From Flavobacteriales bacterium UBA7690 (GTDB lineage Bacteria; Bacteroidota; Bacteroidia; Flavobacteriales_F; PHOS-HE28), in NCBI GenBank assembly GCA_002482775.1, contig DLGQ01000092.1:41990-105989 (forward strand): a stretch of 64,000 nt of DNA, in the 5' to 3' direction. The position numbers and the translations under genes are program-made. This document shows positions 51,531-60,311 of the stretch, in pieces (positions within the stretch are counted from its first letter, which is position 1; each line of letters starts with the position of its first letter). Below the pieces are notes generated by a model, which worked only from the letters and a program-made list of their open reading frames with translations, ran no database searches and was not told where the DNA came from.

Positions 51531-51662
51531 TCACGCAGAGGCGCGGAGAACGCAGCGAATGCGAAATGCAATGGATCACACGTGGCGGGCCTGTGCGCGA
51601 GGATATTGTTCGAAGCACTTCTTGCCTTCAAACCCCTCTGCGTACTCTGCGCCTCTGCGTGA
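51531..51662. repeat. 132-bp palindromic element inside the nuo operon
   Basis: A 27-base arm (51531-51557, TCACGCAGAGGCGC...) recurs inverted at 51636-51662 with about 24 of 27 positions matching. Its loop of about 80 bases has no protein-like frame. It fills most of the nuoB-nuoC gap and looks like a mobile, MITE-like palindrome. Confidence 0.65.
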
Positions 51663-51684
51663 GCTGCATTTCTCATCGCCTCCA

Positions 51685-52251
51685 TCAGTCGATCGCGTAT
51701 TTGGTCAACAGGTCGGCGTATTCCTTGCTGTAGCGGCGGCGCAAGCTCTCGTTCGCGGCCAGTTCCTGGATCTTCAGGATGCCATCGATCACCTGCTCCG
51801 GACGTGGCGGGCAGCCGGGGATGTAGACATCCACAGGGATCACCCGGTCGATGCCTTGCAGTACGCTGTACGTATCGAAAATGCCGCCGGTGGAGGCACA
51901 CGCGCCCATGCTGAGCACCCACTTGGGTTCGGCCATTTGCATGTACACTTCGCGCAGCACGGGGGCCATCTTCTTGGCGATGGTGCCCATCACCATCAGC
52001 AGATCGCTCTGGCGCGGGCTGAAGCTGAGGCGCTCCATGCCGAACCGGCTGAGGTCGTAGTGGGAGCTCATGGTGCTCATGAACTCGATGCCGCAACAGC
52101 TGGTGGCGAAAGGCAAAGGCCACAGGCTGTTCTTGCGCGCCAGGCCGATGGCCTCGTCCACCTTGGTGGCGAAGAAACCGGACCCGGCGTGGCCGTCGGG
52201 TGGTTGTACTAGGGTCGGCTTGGGCCGCTCGATGCCGCGTTCGTCGCTCAT
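51685..52251 (-). CDS. nuoB: NADH-quinone oxidoreductase subunit B
   Basis: The 188-residue subunit holding the last 4Fe-4S cluster N2 before quinone. Visible are ATSCCGIEFM (Cys-Cys pair), SMGACASTGGIF and YIPGCPPRPEQVIDGI. A Pro/Gly-rich 25-residue leader precedes the fold. Start 52251 (MSDERG) overlaps the nuoA stop by ATGA. Confidence 0.95.
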   Translation of the reverse strand: MSDERGIERPKPTLVQPPDGHAGSGFFATKVDEAIGLARKNSLWPLPFATSCCGIEFMSTMSSHYDLSRFGMERLSFSPRQSDLLMVMGTIAKKMAPVLREVYMQMAEPKWVLSMGACASTGGIFDTYSVLQGIDRVIPVDVYIPGCPPRPEQVIDGILKIQELAANESLRRRYSKEYADLLTKYAID

Positions 52252-52619
52252 TCGATCTTCATTACGCCTTTCCGCAACACATAGTAGAGGCCCGCCAACA
52301 CGAAGGTGACGAAGACCACCATTTCCACGAATCCGATGGCGCCCAGCGCCTTGAAGTTGACCGCCCACGGGTAGAGGAAGATCACCTCCACATCGAACAG
52401 CACAAAGAGGATCGCGATCAGCAAGTACTTCACACTGAACGGCGTACGGGCATTGCCCTGTTGCTCAATGCCGCACTCGAAGTTCTCGTCCTTCTTGCGC
52501 CCCTTGATCTTCGGACCCAGCCACGCCGCAGCCGAGAGCGCGAAGCCCACGAAGCCCACCGCGATCAGCGTCTGGATCAGGATAGGAACGTAGTCCTGGG
52601 GGGTTGAAATGGCTTCCAC
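52248..52619 (-). CDS. nuoA: NADH-quinone oxidoreductase subunit A
   Basis: A 123-residue three-helix membrane subunit and first gene of the nuo operon. It shows the ENFECGIEQQGNA loop with conserved Cys, and FDVEVIFLYPWAV in the second helix. Perfect -7 box at 52646-52653. Confidence 0.95.
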   Translation of the reverse strand: MEAISTPQDYVPILIQTLIAVGFVGFALSAAAWLGPKIKGRKKDENFECGIEQQGNARTPFSVKYLLIAILFVLFDVEVIFLYPWAVNFKALGAIGFVEMVVFVTFVLAGLYYVLRKGVMKIE

Positions 52620-52645
52620 TTGTGAAGAAGGGGCTGAACAGCGCC

Positions 52646-52653
52646 CAAATGTA
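52646..52653 (-). promoter_or_regulatory. Putative nuo operon promoter -7 box
   Basis: TACATTTG on the minus strand is a perfect TAnnTTTG match about 27 bases before nuoA. No TTG stands at the ideal 19 bases upstream. It is the only good candidate before this operon. Confidence 0.45.
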
Positions 52654-52766
52654 GTGCCCTACCTCATTTGGGGGAGCGTTCGTTGGCAATAGTTGCTATG
52701 TCCGAAGGTACATTCCGGTCTAGACACCCCATCTTCTAGCAGGTCAAGGAAGGGCCTCATAAGCAA

Positions 52767-53045
52767 TCACCCTATTCCCATTGAGGTGAATTGCTGAAGA
52801 GTGGACAGCAATAAGGAGAAAAGCGCGCATTTGCACGTAAAGAGAATCCAGTTGACGGAATCACCACGCCTAGGATCAATGATGAACCCGGCCAACAACC
52901 CTGTGAAAGCGCATGTGAATAGAGAGCCGCCTAGACTTTGTTCGGAGCCGTACAAGTGGAACCCCCAATACGAGAGCATTCCCCCACATACTCCTCCAAG
53001 CTGTGCTAGTGCAAATTTGATGGAACGGAACTCGAGCTTACTCAT
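52767..53045 (-). CDS. Small membrane protein of the AT-rich island
   Basis: A 92-residue protein with three likely membrane helices (about 15-32, 38-52 and 65-85), not recognised. It starts 19 bases after the stop of the next orphan gene and shares its AT-rich composition, so the two probably form a transferred pair. Confidence 0.5.
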   Translation of the reverse strand: MSKLEFRSIKFALAQLGGVCGGMLSYWGFHLYGSEQSLGGSLFTCAFTGLLAGFIIDPRRGDSVNWILFTCKCALFSLLLSTLQQFTSMGIG

Positions 53046-53064
53046 GTTGGCACAGTCATGCTTA

Positions 53065-53715
53065 TCACCACCAACCACTGGATGCCCCATAGCGTTTTAG
53101 CTCTGCGACAGCAGAAGTAGCTACACCCCCTCCCAGAGCCACGAACGGGTTTGCGGTAAAGAATGCACCAACCAGCGCGGCTTCAATATCATCATACACC
53201 CATTTAGGTGGACCACTGGAAAGTTTCACAGGAAGGTCTTCCCACCCTCCGATCAAGGCAGCCGTGGAGATCCAAAGTGACTTTTCTTGATCGAATTCGT
53301 TCAACCAATAAGCCATACTAAATCTGGCTGTAGAACAAACCCAATAAGCTATCCGCTTTTCATCAGTAGACATCCCCGATGAATCAATGGACTTCTCCAA
53401 GTCACGTATGTCTGTGAGCTTGTCAGCGATGTTGGTGATGTAAGTATACGGTAGTATCAAGCGGAGCTTGGAGTAGAACCCAAAGAATTCTATGCTGGCT
53501 TTTGAATGGATCAATGGACTCGCATCCCGATTTGAAAGAAGTCTCCCCATGGAAACATAGCAAGCGTTGACTATCTCCTCAAGCTGAATGATATCGTTCT
53601 TGCCAGATTTCAGATAGAGGAAGTCAGCTGTCATTTTTGTTACATGCAATGGTATTGCCTCTGGACCATCCGCACGGATTGGCAATTTCATGAAGCCCGT
53701 GAGGATGTAGTCCAA
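53065..53715 (-). CDS. Orphan protein of the AT-rich island
   Basis: A 216-residue protein with no family I recognise. The first 165 residues look mostly helical; the last 40 include a hydrophobic Gly/Ala-rich stretch (VGAFFTANPFVALGG) that could be one membrane segment. It is AT-rich compared with the surrounding nuo and dxs genes. Paired with a small membrane protein gene 19 bases downstream; a phage-defence or toxin-like pair is one possibility, but nothing in the sequence proves it. Confidence 0.5.
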   Translation of the reverse strand: MDYILTGFMKLPIRADGPEAIPLHVTKMTADFLYLKSGKNDIIQLEEIVNACYVSMGRLLSNRDASPLIHSKASIEFFGFYSKLRLILPYTYITNIADKLTDIRDLEKSIDSSGMSTDEKRIAYWVCSTARFSMAYWLNEFDQEKSLWISTAALIGGWEDLPVKLSSGPPKWVYDDIEAALVGAFFTANPFVALGGGVATSAVAELKRYGASSGWW

Positions 53716-53905
53716 TTTTTATTGTGCAGTAGGCCGAAGGAATCGTGCGGATTACTTGGATTCTCTGGATTCAGGGATTTCCAGCTCATTTGAAGGTGGT
53801 TTTATAAGCGAAGATAGGTTTGTGATTCACTTGGGAGTTTATTTATTGATTTTTCGCCCTCCATATGTCATCGGGCTGTTGCAAAGACCAAGATTTTACG
53901 TGGAA

Positions 53906-53935
53906 TTGTTAGCTTGTTGTGGCGTGTTACCTTTG
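53906..53935 (+). promoter_or_regulatory. dxs promoter, ideal Bacteroidota consensus
   Basis: TTG at 53906-53908, exactly 19 bases, then TACCTTTG at 53928-53935: a perfect match to the Bacteroidota -33/-7 pattern. The dxs ATG is at 53947, so the mRNA leader would be only about 5-8 bases. Confidence 0.75.
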
Positions 53936-53946
53936 TTCATTCGCCC

Positions 53947-55893
53947 ATGAACACCGACCGACCGGCCTATCCCTTGCTTGACCGGATCCAGACCCCGGCC
54001 GACCTCCGGAACCTTTCCGAAGACCAGCTGACCCAAGTCTGCGATGAACTGCGCGATTTCATCATCGATGTGGTGAGCGTGAAAGGTGGGCACTTCGGCG
54101 CCAGCCTCGGCGTGGTGGAACTGACGGTGGCGCTGCATTATGTCTTCAACACGCCCTACGACCAGTTAGTGTGGGACGTGGGCCACCAGGCATACGGGCA
54201 CAAGATCCTCACCGGGCGCAAGGATGTGTTCCACACCAACCGCATCCATAAAGGCCTCAGCGGATTCCCCAAACGCAGCGAAAGCGAATACGACACCTTC
54301 GGCGTGGGGCACAGCAGCACGAGCATCGGTGGTGCTTTGGGCATGGCGGTGGCCAGCAAGCTGAAGGGCGAAACGGACCGGCATTGCGTGGCCGTTATCG
54401 GCGATGGTGCCATGACGGCCGGTATGGCCTTCGAAGCCCTGAACCATGGCGGCACGGCGAACAGCGATCTGCTCGTGGTATTGAACGACAATTGCATGAG
54501 CATCGACCCGAACGTCGGTGCGTTGAAGGAATACCTCACGGACATCACCACCAGCCACACCTACAACAAGGTGAAGGACGAGGTGTGGAAGATCCTCGGG
54601 AAGGTGAGCAAATTCGGACCTAACGCACAAGCCGTTGCACAGAAGGTGGAAGGTGCCGTGAAAAGCGCGTTGCTGAAACAGAGCAACATGTTCGAGAGCC
54701 TGCGCTTCCGCTATTTCGGCCCGGTGGACGGCCACGACGTGGAGCGTTTGGTGAAAGTGCTCCAGGACCTGAAGGACATCCCCGGCCCGAAGATCCTGCA
54801 CACGGTGACCATGAAGGGCAAGGGCTACAAACCCGCCGAAGAGGGGAGCCCCACCTTGTGGCACGCACCGGGCCTGTTCAACAAACAGACCGGCGAGATC
54901 ATCAAGGTGGTGCCGAAAAGTCCGCAGCCGCCGCGCTACCAGGATGTGTTCGGACATACCATCGTGGAATTGGCCGAGAAGAACCCGAAGATCGTGGGTG
55001 TTACTCCTGCGATGCCCACCGGCTCATCATTGAACATCATGATGAAGGCCATGCCGGACCGCGCCTTCGATGTTGGCATCGCCGAACAACATGCGGTGAC
55101 CTTCAGTGCAGGGATGGCCACACAAGGCTTGGTGCCGTTCTGCAACATCTACAGCTCGTTCATGCAACGCGCCTACGATCAAGTGGTGCATGATGTGGCT
55201 TTGCAGAAACTGCATGTCGTGTTCTGCCTGGATCGAGGTGGTCTTGCGGGTGCCGATGGACCCACGCACCACGGGGCGTTCGACATCGCCTACTTCCGTT
55301 GCATCCCGAACATGATCGTGAGCGCACCCATGAACGAGGAGGAATTGCGCGACTTGATGTACACGGCACAACTGAAGGACCAAGGCCCGTTCAGCATCCG
55401 CTACCCGCGTGGAGAAGGGGTGATGACGGAGTGGAAAACACCGTTCAAGGAGATCAAGATCGGTACCGGTCGCAAGGTGCGTTCGGGTACGGACATCGCG
55501 GTGCTCAGCATCGGGCACATCGGCAACATCGCCGCCAAAGCGATCGACACCTTACACACCGAAGGCTACAGCGTAGCGCACTACGACATGCGTTTCGCGA
55601 AGCCGATCGATGAGATGCTGTTGCACGAGGTCTTCGGCAAATTCAAGCACGTGATCACCATCGAGGACGGTTGCATCCAAGGTGGCATGGGCAGCGCTGT
55701 GCTGGAGTTCATGGCGGACCATGGGTACCAAGCACAGGTAAAACGTCTCGGCATCCCGGATCGCTGGATCGAGCATGGCTCGCAGAAGGAACTGTATGCC
55801 GAATGCGGTTTCGATGAGGCGGCGCTGATCGCTGCGGCGAAAGAGATGTTGGCTGAGCAGAAGGCGATGAAGGGGAAGCGGGCGAGCGCCTAA
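53947..55893 (+). CDS. dxs: 1-deoxy-D-xylulose-5-phosphate synthase
   Basis: Dxs condenses pyruvate and glyceraldehyde-3-phosphate with thiamine diphosphate, the first step of the MEP isoprenoid pathway. The 648-residue protein has GHQAYGHKILTGR, the ThDP motif GDGAMTAGM...NDN near 150-180, and the C-terminal transketolase domains including DRGGLAGADGPTHHG. Start 53947 (MNTDRPAY) lies just after the promoter. Length matches the family. Confidence 0.95.
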   Translation: MNTDRPAYPLLDRIQTPADLRNLSEDQLTQVCDELRDFIIDVVSVKGGHFGASLGVVELTVALHYVFNTPYDQLVWDVGHQAYGHKILTGRKDVFHTNRIHKGLSGFPKRSESEYDTFGVGHSSTSIGGALGMAVASKLKGETDRHCVAVIGDGAMTAGMAFEALNHGGTANSDLLVVLNDNCMSIDPNVGALKEYLTDITTSHTYNKVKDEVWKILGKVSKFGPNAQAVAQKVEGAVKSALLKQSNMFESLRFRYFGPVDGHDVERLVKVLQDLKDIPGPKILHTVTMKGKGYKPAEEGSPTLWHAPGLFNKQTGEIIKVVPKSPQPPRYQDVFGHTIVELAEKNPKIVGVTPAMPTGSSLNIMMKAMPDRAFDVGIAEQHAVTFSAGMATQGLVPFCNIYSSFMQRAYDQVVHDVALQKLHVVFCLDRGGLAGADGPTHHGAFDIAYFRCIPNMIVSAPMNEEELRDLMYTAQLKDQGPFSIRYPRGEGVMTEWKTPFKEIKIGTGRKVRSGTDIAVLSIGHIGNIAAKAIDTLHTEGYSVAHYDMRFAKPIDEMLLHEVFGKFKHVITIEDGCIQGGMGSAVLEFMADHGYQAQVKRLGIPDRWIEHGSQKELYAECGFDEAALIAAAKEMLAEQKAMKGKRASA

Positions 55894-55896
55894 GGC

Positions 55897-56307
55897 TTAC
55901 GCCACCGACCGATCATCCAGCCGCGCTTGCACCCATTCCAAGGCCTCGTCCAAGCCGCCGAACATTCTAACCTCGTGTTCCTGCGGGTGGTAGTTGTAGT
56001 GGATCGTCGCCAACTTCTTGAGGAGGCCTTCTGACGCCACCAGCGCATGTGCGCGCACGCGTTGGTCCATGCCTTCGGTACTGTGTTCTTCTTGTACGGC
56101 GGGCAAGCTTATGTCACCGTTCTCCGGTAATACGCTGACCATGGCGAAAGGCTTGTCGCCGGTGATCCGCTCGCAGGTGGCGATCACCTCCGCGATACCC
56201 TCCACGTCGAACGCAGCATCCTCGTGGTACCGGATGATCACTACATCAGGCCGATGCTTTTCCACCACGGCAAGCCGCGTGGGGTGATAGGTTGGTTCGA
56301 TGGTCAT
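55897..56307 (-). CDS. Small SpoIIAA/STAS-like protein
   Basis: A 136-residue protein, convergent with dxs with three bases between the stops. The alternating strand-helix pattern and length resemble the SpoIIAA/STAS-like fold described for some uncharacterised Bacteroidota proteins, but no signature residue secures this. Cytoplasmic; function unknown. Confidence 0.45.
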   Translation of the reverse strand: MTIEPTYHPTRLAVVEKHRPDVVIIRYHEDAAFDVEGIAEVIATCERITGDKPFAMVSVLPENGDISLPAVQEEHSTEGMDQRVRAHALVASEGLLKKLATIHYNYHPQEHEVRMFGGLDEALEWVQARLDDRSVA

Positions 56308-56371
56308 GGGAGATCGGATGCCGAATGAACGTCCACCAAGCTATGGAATTGGACCAGAACAAGCGAATGGG

Positions 56372-57358
56372 TCACCGCCTTTCCAAACGCACGGTCCCCA
56401 AGGTGCCGTTCGATCCGACCCAGGCCAGCGTGTAGTGGCCCGATGGTACATCGCCCATCGTCAATACCAGTCGCCGAGTTTCCGGCGACGTGAATTCCAC
56501 CTGCCAGTATTTCGTCACGTTGCCAGCTCCATCAACGAGCTGCAGTACGGTGCGGTCCGGCCGCGAAGCCGGCAGATCGATCGTCGCCACATCATCGCAC
56601 GGGTCTGGGAACACCCGCAGGCGTATCGGTTGGAAGAGGTTCTGCTCCCCTTCGCGCCAAGAACCATCGAGCCAGCGCAGGATCCGGTCAGGAGGGTACC
56701 AACCCGTGCGCTCGATGATGGTGAGCAAGGGCATCGGTGTCTTGTCGCAGTACCAGCTGTAGCGCACCTCGCGACGCACGGGAGCAGCTGGATATTTCGG
56801 ATCGATCAGCAGCAACTCACTGCGCAACCGCAACGCATCGTTCACCACACCGTACGGCATGATGAGCGTACCCCACGCGTCCGCCCTCACCGTGTGGACC
56901 GCGTTGCGCATGGCGATTCGGCCTGATCCCGTCAACGCCACCACGCCGCTATCGACCCATTGCATGCCGATGCTGCACGGGAATTTGATGGCACGCAAAG
57001 GCGGATCGAAACGCAGCAGCGCGGTATCGCTGTACGAGCCCATCCACAGGAACGAGCTGTCGGTCTCCACGTAATAGAACGCAGGTTCTCCGGGGATGAC
57101 CTCCACGATCGAGTGTTCCGGGAAAGCGCCAGCACCAGGCGCCACATCGCTCGTGGTCCATTGGTAGGGCATCAAGGTGCCTAGCGGCAGCGCGGTGTAA
57201 TCCCAGCGTATCCCTTCGCCCGCCGGTCCCGGCTTGAGATACGGGACATCGTGGTAGGCATACATCGTTCCCGCGACCGGGAGGTCGTCATCGCTCAACA
57301 CCGGCTGCGCAAGTGTGCTGGCGACCCACACACAGCTGATCAAGGAGAGGTATCGCAT
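56372..57358 (-). CDS. Secreted protein with T9SS-like C-terminal domain
   Basis: The 328-residue protein has a signal peptide (MRYLSLISCVWVASTLAQ) and an N-terminal beta-rich domain of unknown family. The last 80 residues match type A T9SS sorting domains: LRVFPDPCDDVATIDLP, then VPSGHYTLAWVG and VRLERR. The protein is therefore probably exported by the type IX system and attached to the cell surface. Confidence 0.65.
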   Translation of the reverse strand: MRYLSLISCVWVASTLAQPVLSDDDLPVAGTMYAYHDVPYLKPGPAGEGIRWDYTALPLGTLMPYQWTTSDVAPGAGAFPEHSIVEVIPGEPAFYYVETDSSFLWMGSYSDTALLRFDPPLRAIKFPCSIGMQWVDSGVVALTGSGRIAMRNAVHTVRADAWGTLIMPYGVVNDALRLRSELLLIDPKYPAAPVRREVRYSWYCDKTPMPLLTIIERTGWYPPDRILRWLDGSWREGEQNLFQPIRLRVFPDPCDDVATIDLPASRPDRTVLQLVDGAGNVTKYWQVEFTSPETRRLVLTMGDVPSGHYTLAWVGSNGTLGTVRLERR

Positions 57359-57388
57359 GGTGGAGAAGCGTTCTGGTCGAACGTAAAG

Positions 57389-58786
57389 TTACTGCGGTAT
57401 TTCCGCGGTGTAGCCACTTCCATTCCATCGGTACCACTGATCGGATCGGCCCCATGTGCGGTGCGTTCCTCGGAAGAGAAGACCATTGCCCAGTACTTCT
57501 TGAAGCGTAACGCCGGACGGCACGACAATGATGCGCTTGCCGGCCTTGCCATGCAGATCCAACGCTTCGGGGAATCCGTTGCGGAAGATGAACGCGCCGT
57601 GGTGATCGCTCGGCAGTTCGTTCACCCACAGTTGGCCATCCTCCGGGATCATAGGAAGACTCGCTATGCAGCTTTCCGTGGTCGCTGATGCAGCGCGCCA
57701 GTTCGCATGATTGATGGACGTTTGCCAGAGGCTGACGATGCCGAGGATCATGAATGCGCCCCAACGGAGCACGGGTCGTTGCATCCGCGAGAGCAACAAG
57801 CCGACCATGCCGCACAGGAATGCAGATGGTAAGTACAGGTAGCGATCACTTTCGCTGGTCACTGTGCTCACACCAGCGATCACCGCGATGCTGCACGAGA
57901 GCAGGATCAGCAATGTCCACAACACGATGCGGCTGTGCACCGCGATGACCTCCTTCGCGCGCCGCATGAGCACGACGAGCATCACCAGTGCGAACAACAG
58001 TACCGCGCCATGGATCAGTTGGGCCGATGTGTCCGGTTCAGGCGGCATGAACAACCGTGCCAGGGTTTTCGGAATACGTTGAAGGAATGCGGAAGGATCC
58101 TTGGGGAACAGGTCGTGTAGATATCCGCCGTCACCGAGCGCCATTCCAGTGCTGCGCAGCATGAAGTGGATCACGGTCATCGATCCGAGTACAAGGGCGA
58201 TCTTTCGCGCACGAGGCCAATGCGGCATCAAGCCAGACCATGTGACCAGCAATGCTAACGGGAGTAGCAACAGCGCACTTTCGTAGCACAAGCTTCCCAG
58301 CAGCAGGATCATGGACATCAATAGCAGTCGCAGGAACGAAGGCAGGCCACTGCCCGCGATGATCAAGCCAAGCAGTACGGCCGATGCACCCAACGCGGAT
58401 TCGCGACCCACGAGCCACACGATGGATTCTTGGTGGAACGGGTAGACCAGGAAAAGGGTAGCCCCGAAGAACGCACCCCTGGCGAAGGACCACTGCCGAC
58501 AAAGAACGAAAAGCAGGATAGCGTTCACGCCATGCAGGAGTACATTGAAGGAGCGATGTGTTTCCACAGCCGTGCCACCGAACTGGTACCCGATGCGGAA
58601 GGAGAGATCGCTCAACGGGCGGAAGAATCCGGTACGCCATGGGATGTCGCGCACACCGGAATTCCAGAGCGCGGAATGATCGTCGCTGAACGGCGTGAAC
58701 GAGAGCGTGGGCCAGTACAGGACGAACGCCGCGACGATGAAGGCGGGGAACCACCAGAGGATGCGTTGCGTGAATGAAGGCGACAT
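57389..58786 (-). CDS. GT-C (TMTC/O-mannosyltransferase-like) membrane protein
   Basis: A 465-residue protein with about eleven membrane helices. An acidic pair early (FTPFSDDHSALW) and the segments HRSFNVLLHGVNAILLF and VYPFHQESIVWLVGRES resemble the TMTC/DUF1736-type mannosyltransferases, which use polyprenyl-phosphate sugars. The TPR tail of TMTC proteins is absent. It points away from the next GT-C gene. Confidence 0.6.
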   Translation of the reverse strand: MSPSFTQRILWWFPAFIVAAFVLYWPTLSFTPFSDDHSALWNSGVRDIPWRTGFFRPLSDLSFRIGYQFGGTAVETHRSFNVLLHGVNAILLFVLCRQWSFARGAFFGATLFLVYPFHQESIVWLVGRESALGASAVLLGLIIAGSGLPSFLRLLLMSMILLLGSLCYESALLLLPLALLVTWSGLMPHWPRARKIALVLGSMTVIHFMLRSTGMALGDGGYLHDLFPKDPSAFLQRIPKTLARLFMPPEPDTSAQLIHGAVLLFALVMLVVLMRRAKEVIAVHSRIVLWTLLILLSCSIAVIAGVSTVTSESDRYLYLPSAFLCGMVGLLLSRMQRPVLRWGAFMILGIVSLWQTSINHANWRAASATTESCIASLPMIPEDGQLWVNELPSDHHGAFIFRNGFPEALDLHGKAGKRIIVVPSGVTLQEVLGNGLLFRGTHRTWGRSDQWYRWNGSGYTAEIPQ

Positions 58787-58846
58787 GCGTTGTGCCCAAA
58801 GCTAGCCGAGCGCCCCATGCTGGTGCCTCCGCTGTAAGTTCGCTGC

Positions 58847-60307
58847 ATGTCCCGGCGCATCTGGCTTGCCCTTCTCGCTGCTTTCGCGTTGAGCGTGCTG
58901 GTACGGGTCCCCTTGGTGGATAGGCCACTTTCCGCGCACCACGAATACTGCACGGCGTTCACCTTGATCGCCCTCACCAACTGGTGGGAGGATGGTTTCT
59001 CCACGCACCATGGCGTGCCTTCGGGCGGGTTCGTGCGCGAAGGTGAACGCCTGTTCCTCGCAGCGCGTTACGATCGGAATGAACGTGCCGTAGGGCTTTA
59101 CTACTTCTCCCATCCTCCGCTGGCCTATGATGTGCCCTACGCACTTTTCTCGATCACCGCGGTCGCGCCCAATGCTGTCGGCCTTCAATGGATGAACATC
59201 TTCTTCCATCTGGTCGCCGCCATAGCCGTGTTCCTGGCAGTGCGGATCGCTGTGGACGATGAGCGAGCGGCTTTGTTCGCAACGGTGATCTACTTCTTCC
59301 TGCCAGCAACACTGTGGTTCCACGGCAACGCCTATATGAGCGACATGTTCGTACAGGTGCCCTGGGTTTGGAACCTGGTCTTCGCGATGCGCCTGTTGAA
59401 GCCCGGTGGCCGAGCTGACCGCGCAACGTGGTGGGGCTTCGGCATCTCGCTCTTCCTGGTGTTGTATACGAGCTGGTTGGGTGTTTTCGCGGCAGTGGCC
59501 GGTTCATGTGCCGCGTTCATCCGTTGGCGGGGCGACCGTTCAACACCGCTTTTGCGGATCATCAGCATCGTGGCTGTCGCTTTCCTTTTGGCCTTCGGCA
59601 TCACCGCGTGGCGTTTCCTACAGGTGATCGACGCTCGCGCGCTCATCGCACACTTCGGAACACGCTTCGCCGTGCGGGGATCGTTCGGTGCCGCCGATGG
59701 TGTGTGGCCGCTGTTGAAGCAGATCACGGTGAATTACCGCATCGGTTTCCTGCCGGTGATCCTACTTGTGCTCATCCTGGGAATTCGCCGTATGATGCGG
59801 ACCGCTCCCGGGATAGGACTACCGAAAGCGCTTCCGCTGTTCATCCTACTTTCCGCCCTACCGGTGTTGCTGGATCATGCCTTGCTGCTTCAATATGCCG
59901 CACATGATTTCGCTGCGCTGAAAGCCGCACCACTCCTTTGTGGACTTGCAGGATGGCTTCTCGTACAGGTCCCTAGAACGTGGAGCAGAGCCGCGCTCTT
60001 AGCCACTTGTGTTATTAGCGTGCTCTATTTCTACCGGACCAATCCACTTCCGGGATATGACGGTGGACGGTATCAACAAGAAGAGCTGCTTGGCCGCTTC
60101 ATCGCGAACAATTCAGCGGAGGACGAAGTCGTTTTCGGGAATGGCATTTCCACGGAACCACAAGTGGTGTGGTACGCACGGCGTAATGTGATCGGGATCG
60201 CGGATCAAGCGTCGGCAGAGAATTTCCTACGCGAGAACGGACTGGAGAAAGGCGTGCTGATCTCCGGGACCGAAGGTCACTTCAGTGCAGTTCACTTCAC
60301 GCGCTGA
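58847..60307 (+). CDS. GT-C-fold membrane glycosyltransferase-like protein
   Basis: A 486-residue protein with about ten helices. An early His-Glu pair (LSAHHEYCT) replaces the usual Asp-Asp, and the SHPPLAYDVPYALF motif is typical of ArnT/PMT-like sugar transferases. The end is a soluble domain. Sugar and acceptor unknown. Confidence 0.6.
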   Translation: MSRRIWLALLAAFALSVLVRVPLVDRPLSAHHEYCTAFTLIALTNWWEDGFSTHHGVPSGGFVREGERLFLAARYDRNERAVGLYYFSHPPLAYDVPYALFSITAVAPNAVGLQWMNIFFHLVAAIAVFLAVRIAVDDERAALFATVIYFFLPATLWFHGNAYMSDMFVQVPWVWNLVFAMRLLKPGGRADRATWWGFGISLFLVLYTSWLGVFAAVAGSCAAFIRWRGDRSTPLLRIISIVAVAFLLAFGITAWRFLQVIDARALIAHFGTRFAVRGSFGAADGVWPLLKQITVNYRIGFLPVILLVLILGIRRMMRTAPGIGLPKALPLFILLSALPVLLDHALLLQYAAHDFAALKAAPLLCGLAGWLLVQVPRTWSRAALLATCVISVLYFYRTNPLPGYDGGRYQQEELLGRFIANNSAEDEVVFGNGISTEPQVVWYARRNVIGIADQASAENFLRENGLEKGVLISGTEGHFSAVHFTR

Positions 60308-60311
60308 AGGT

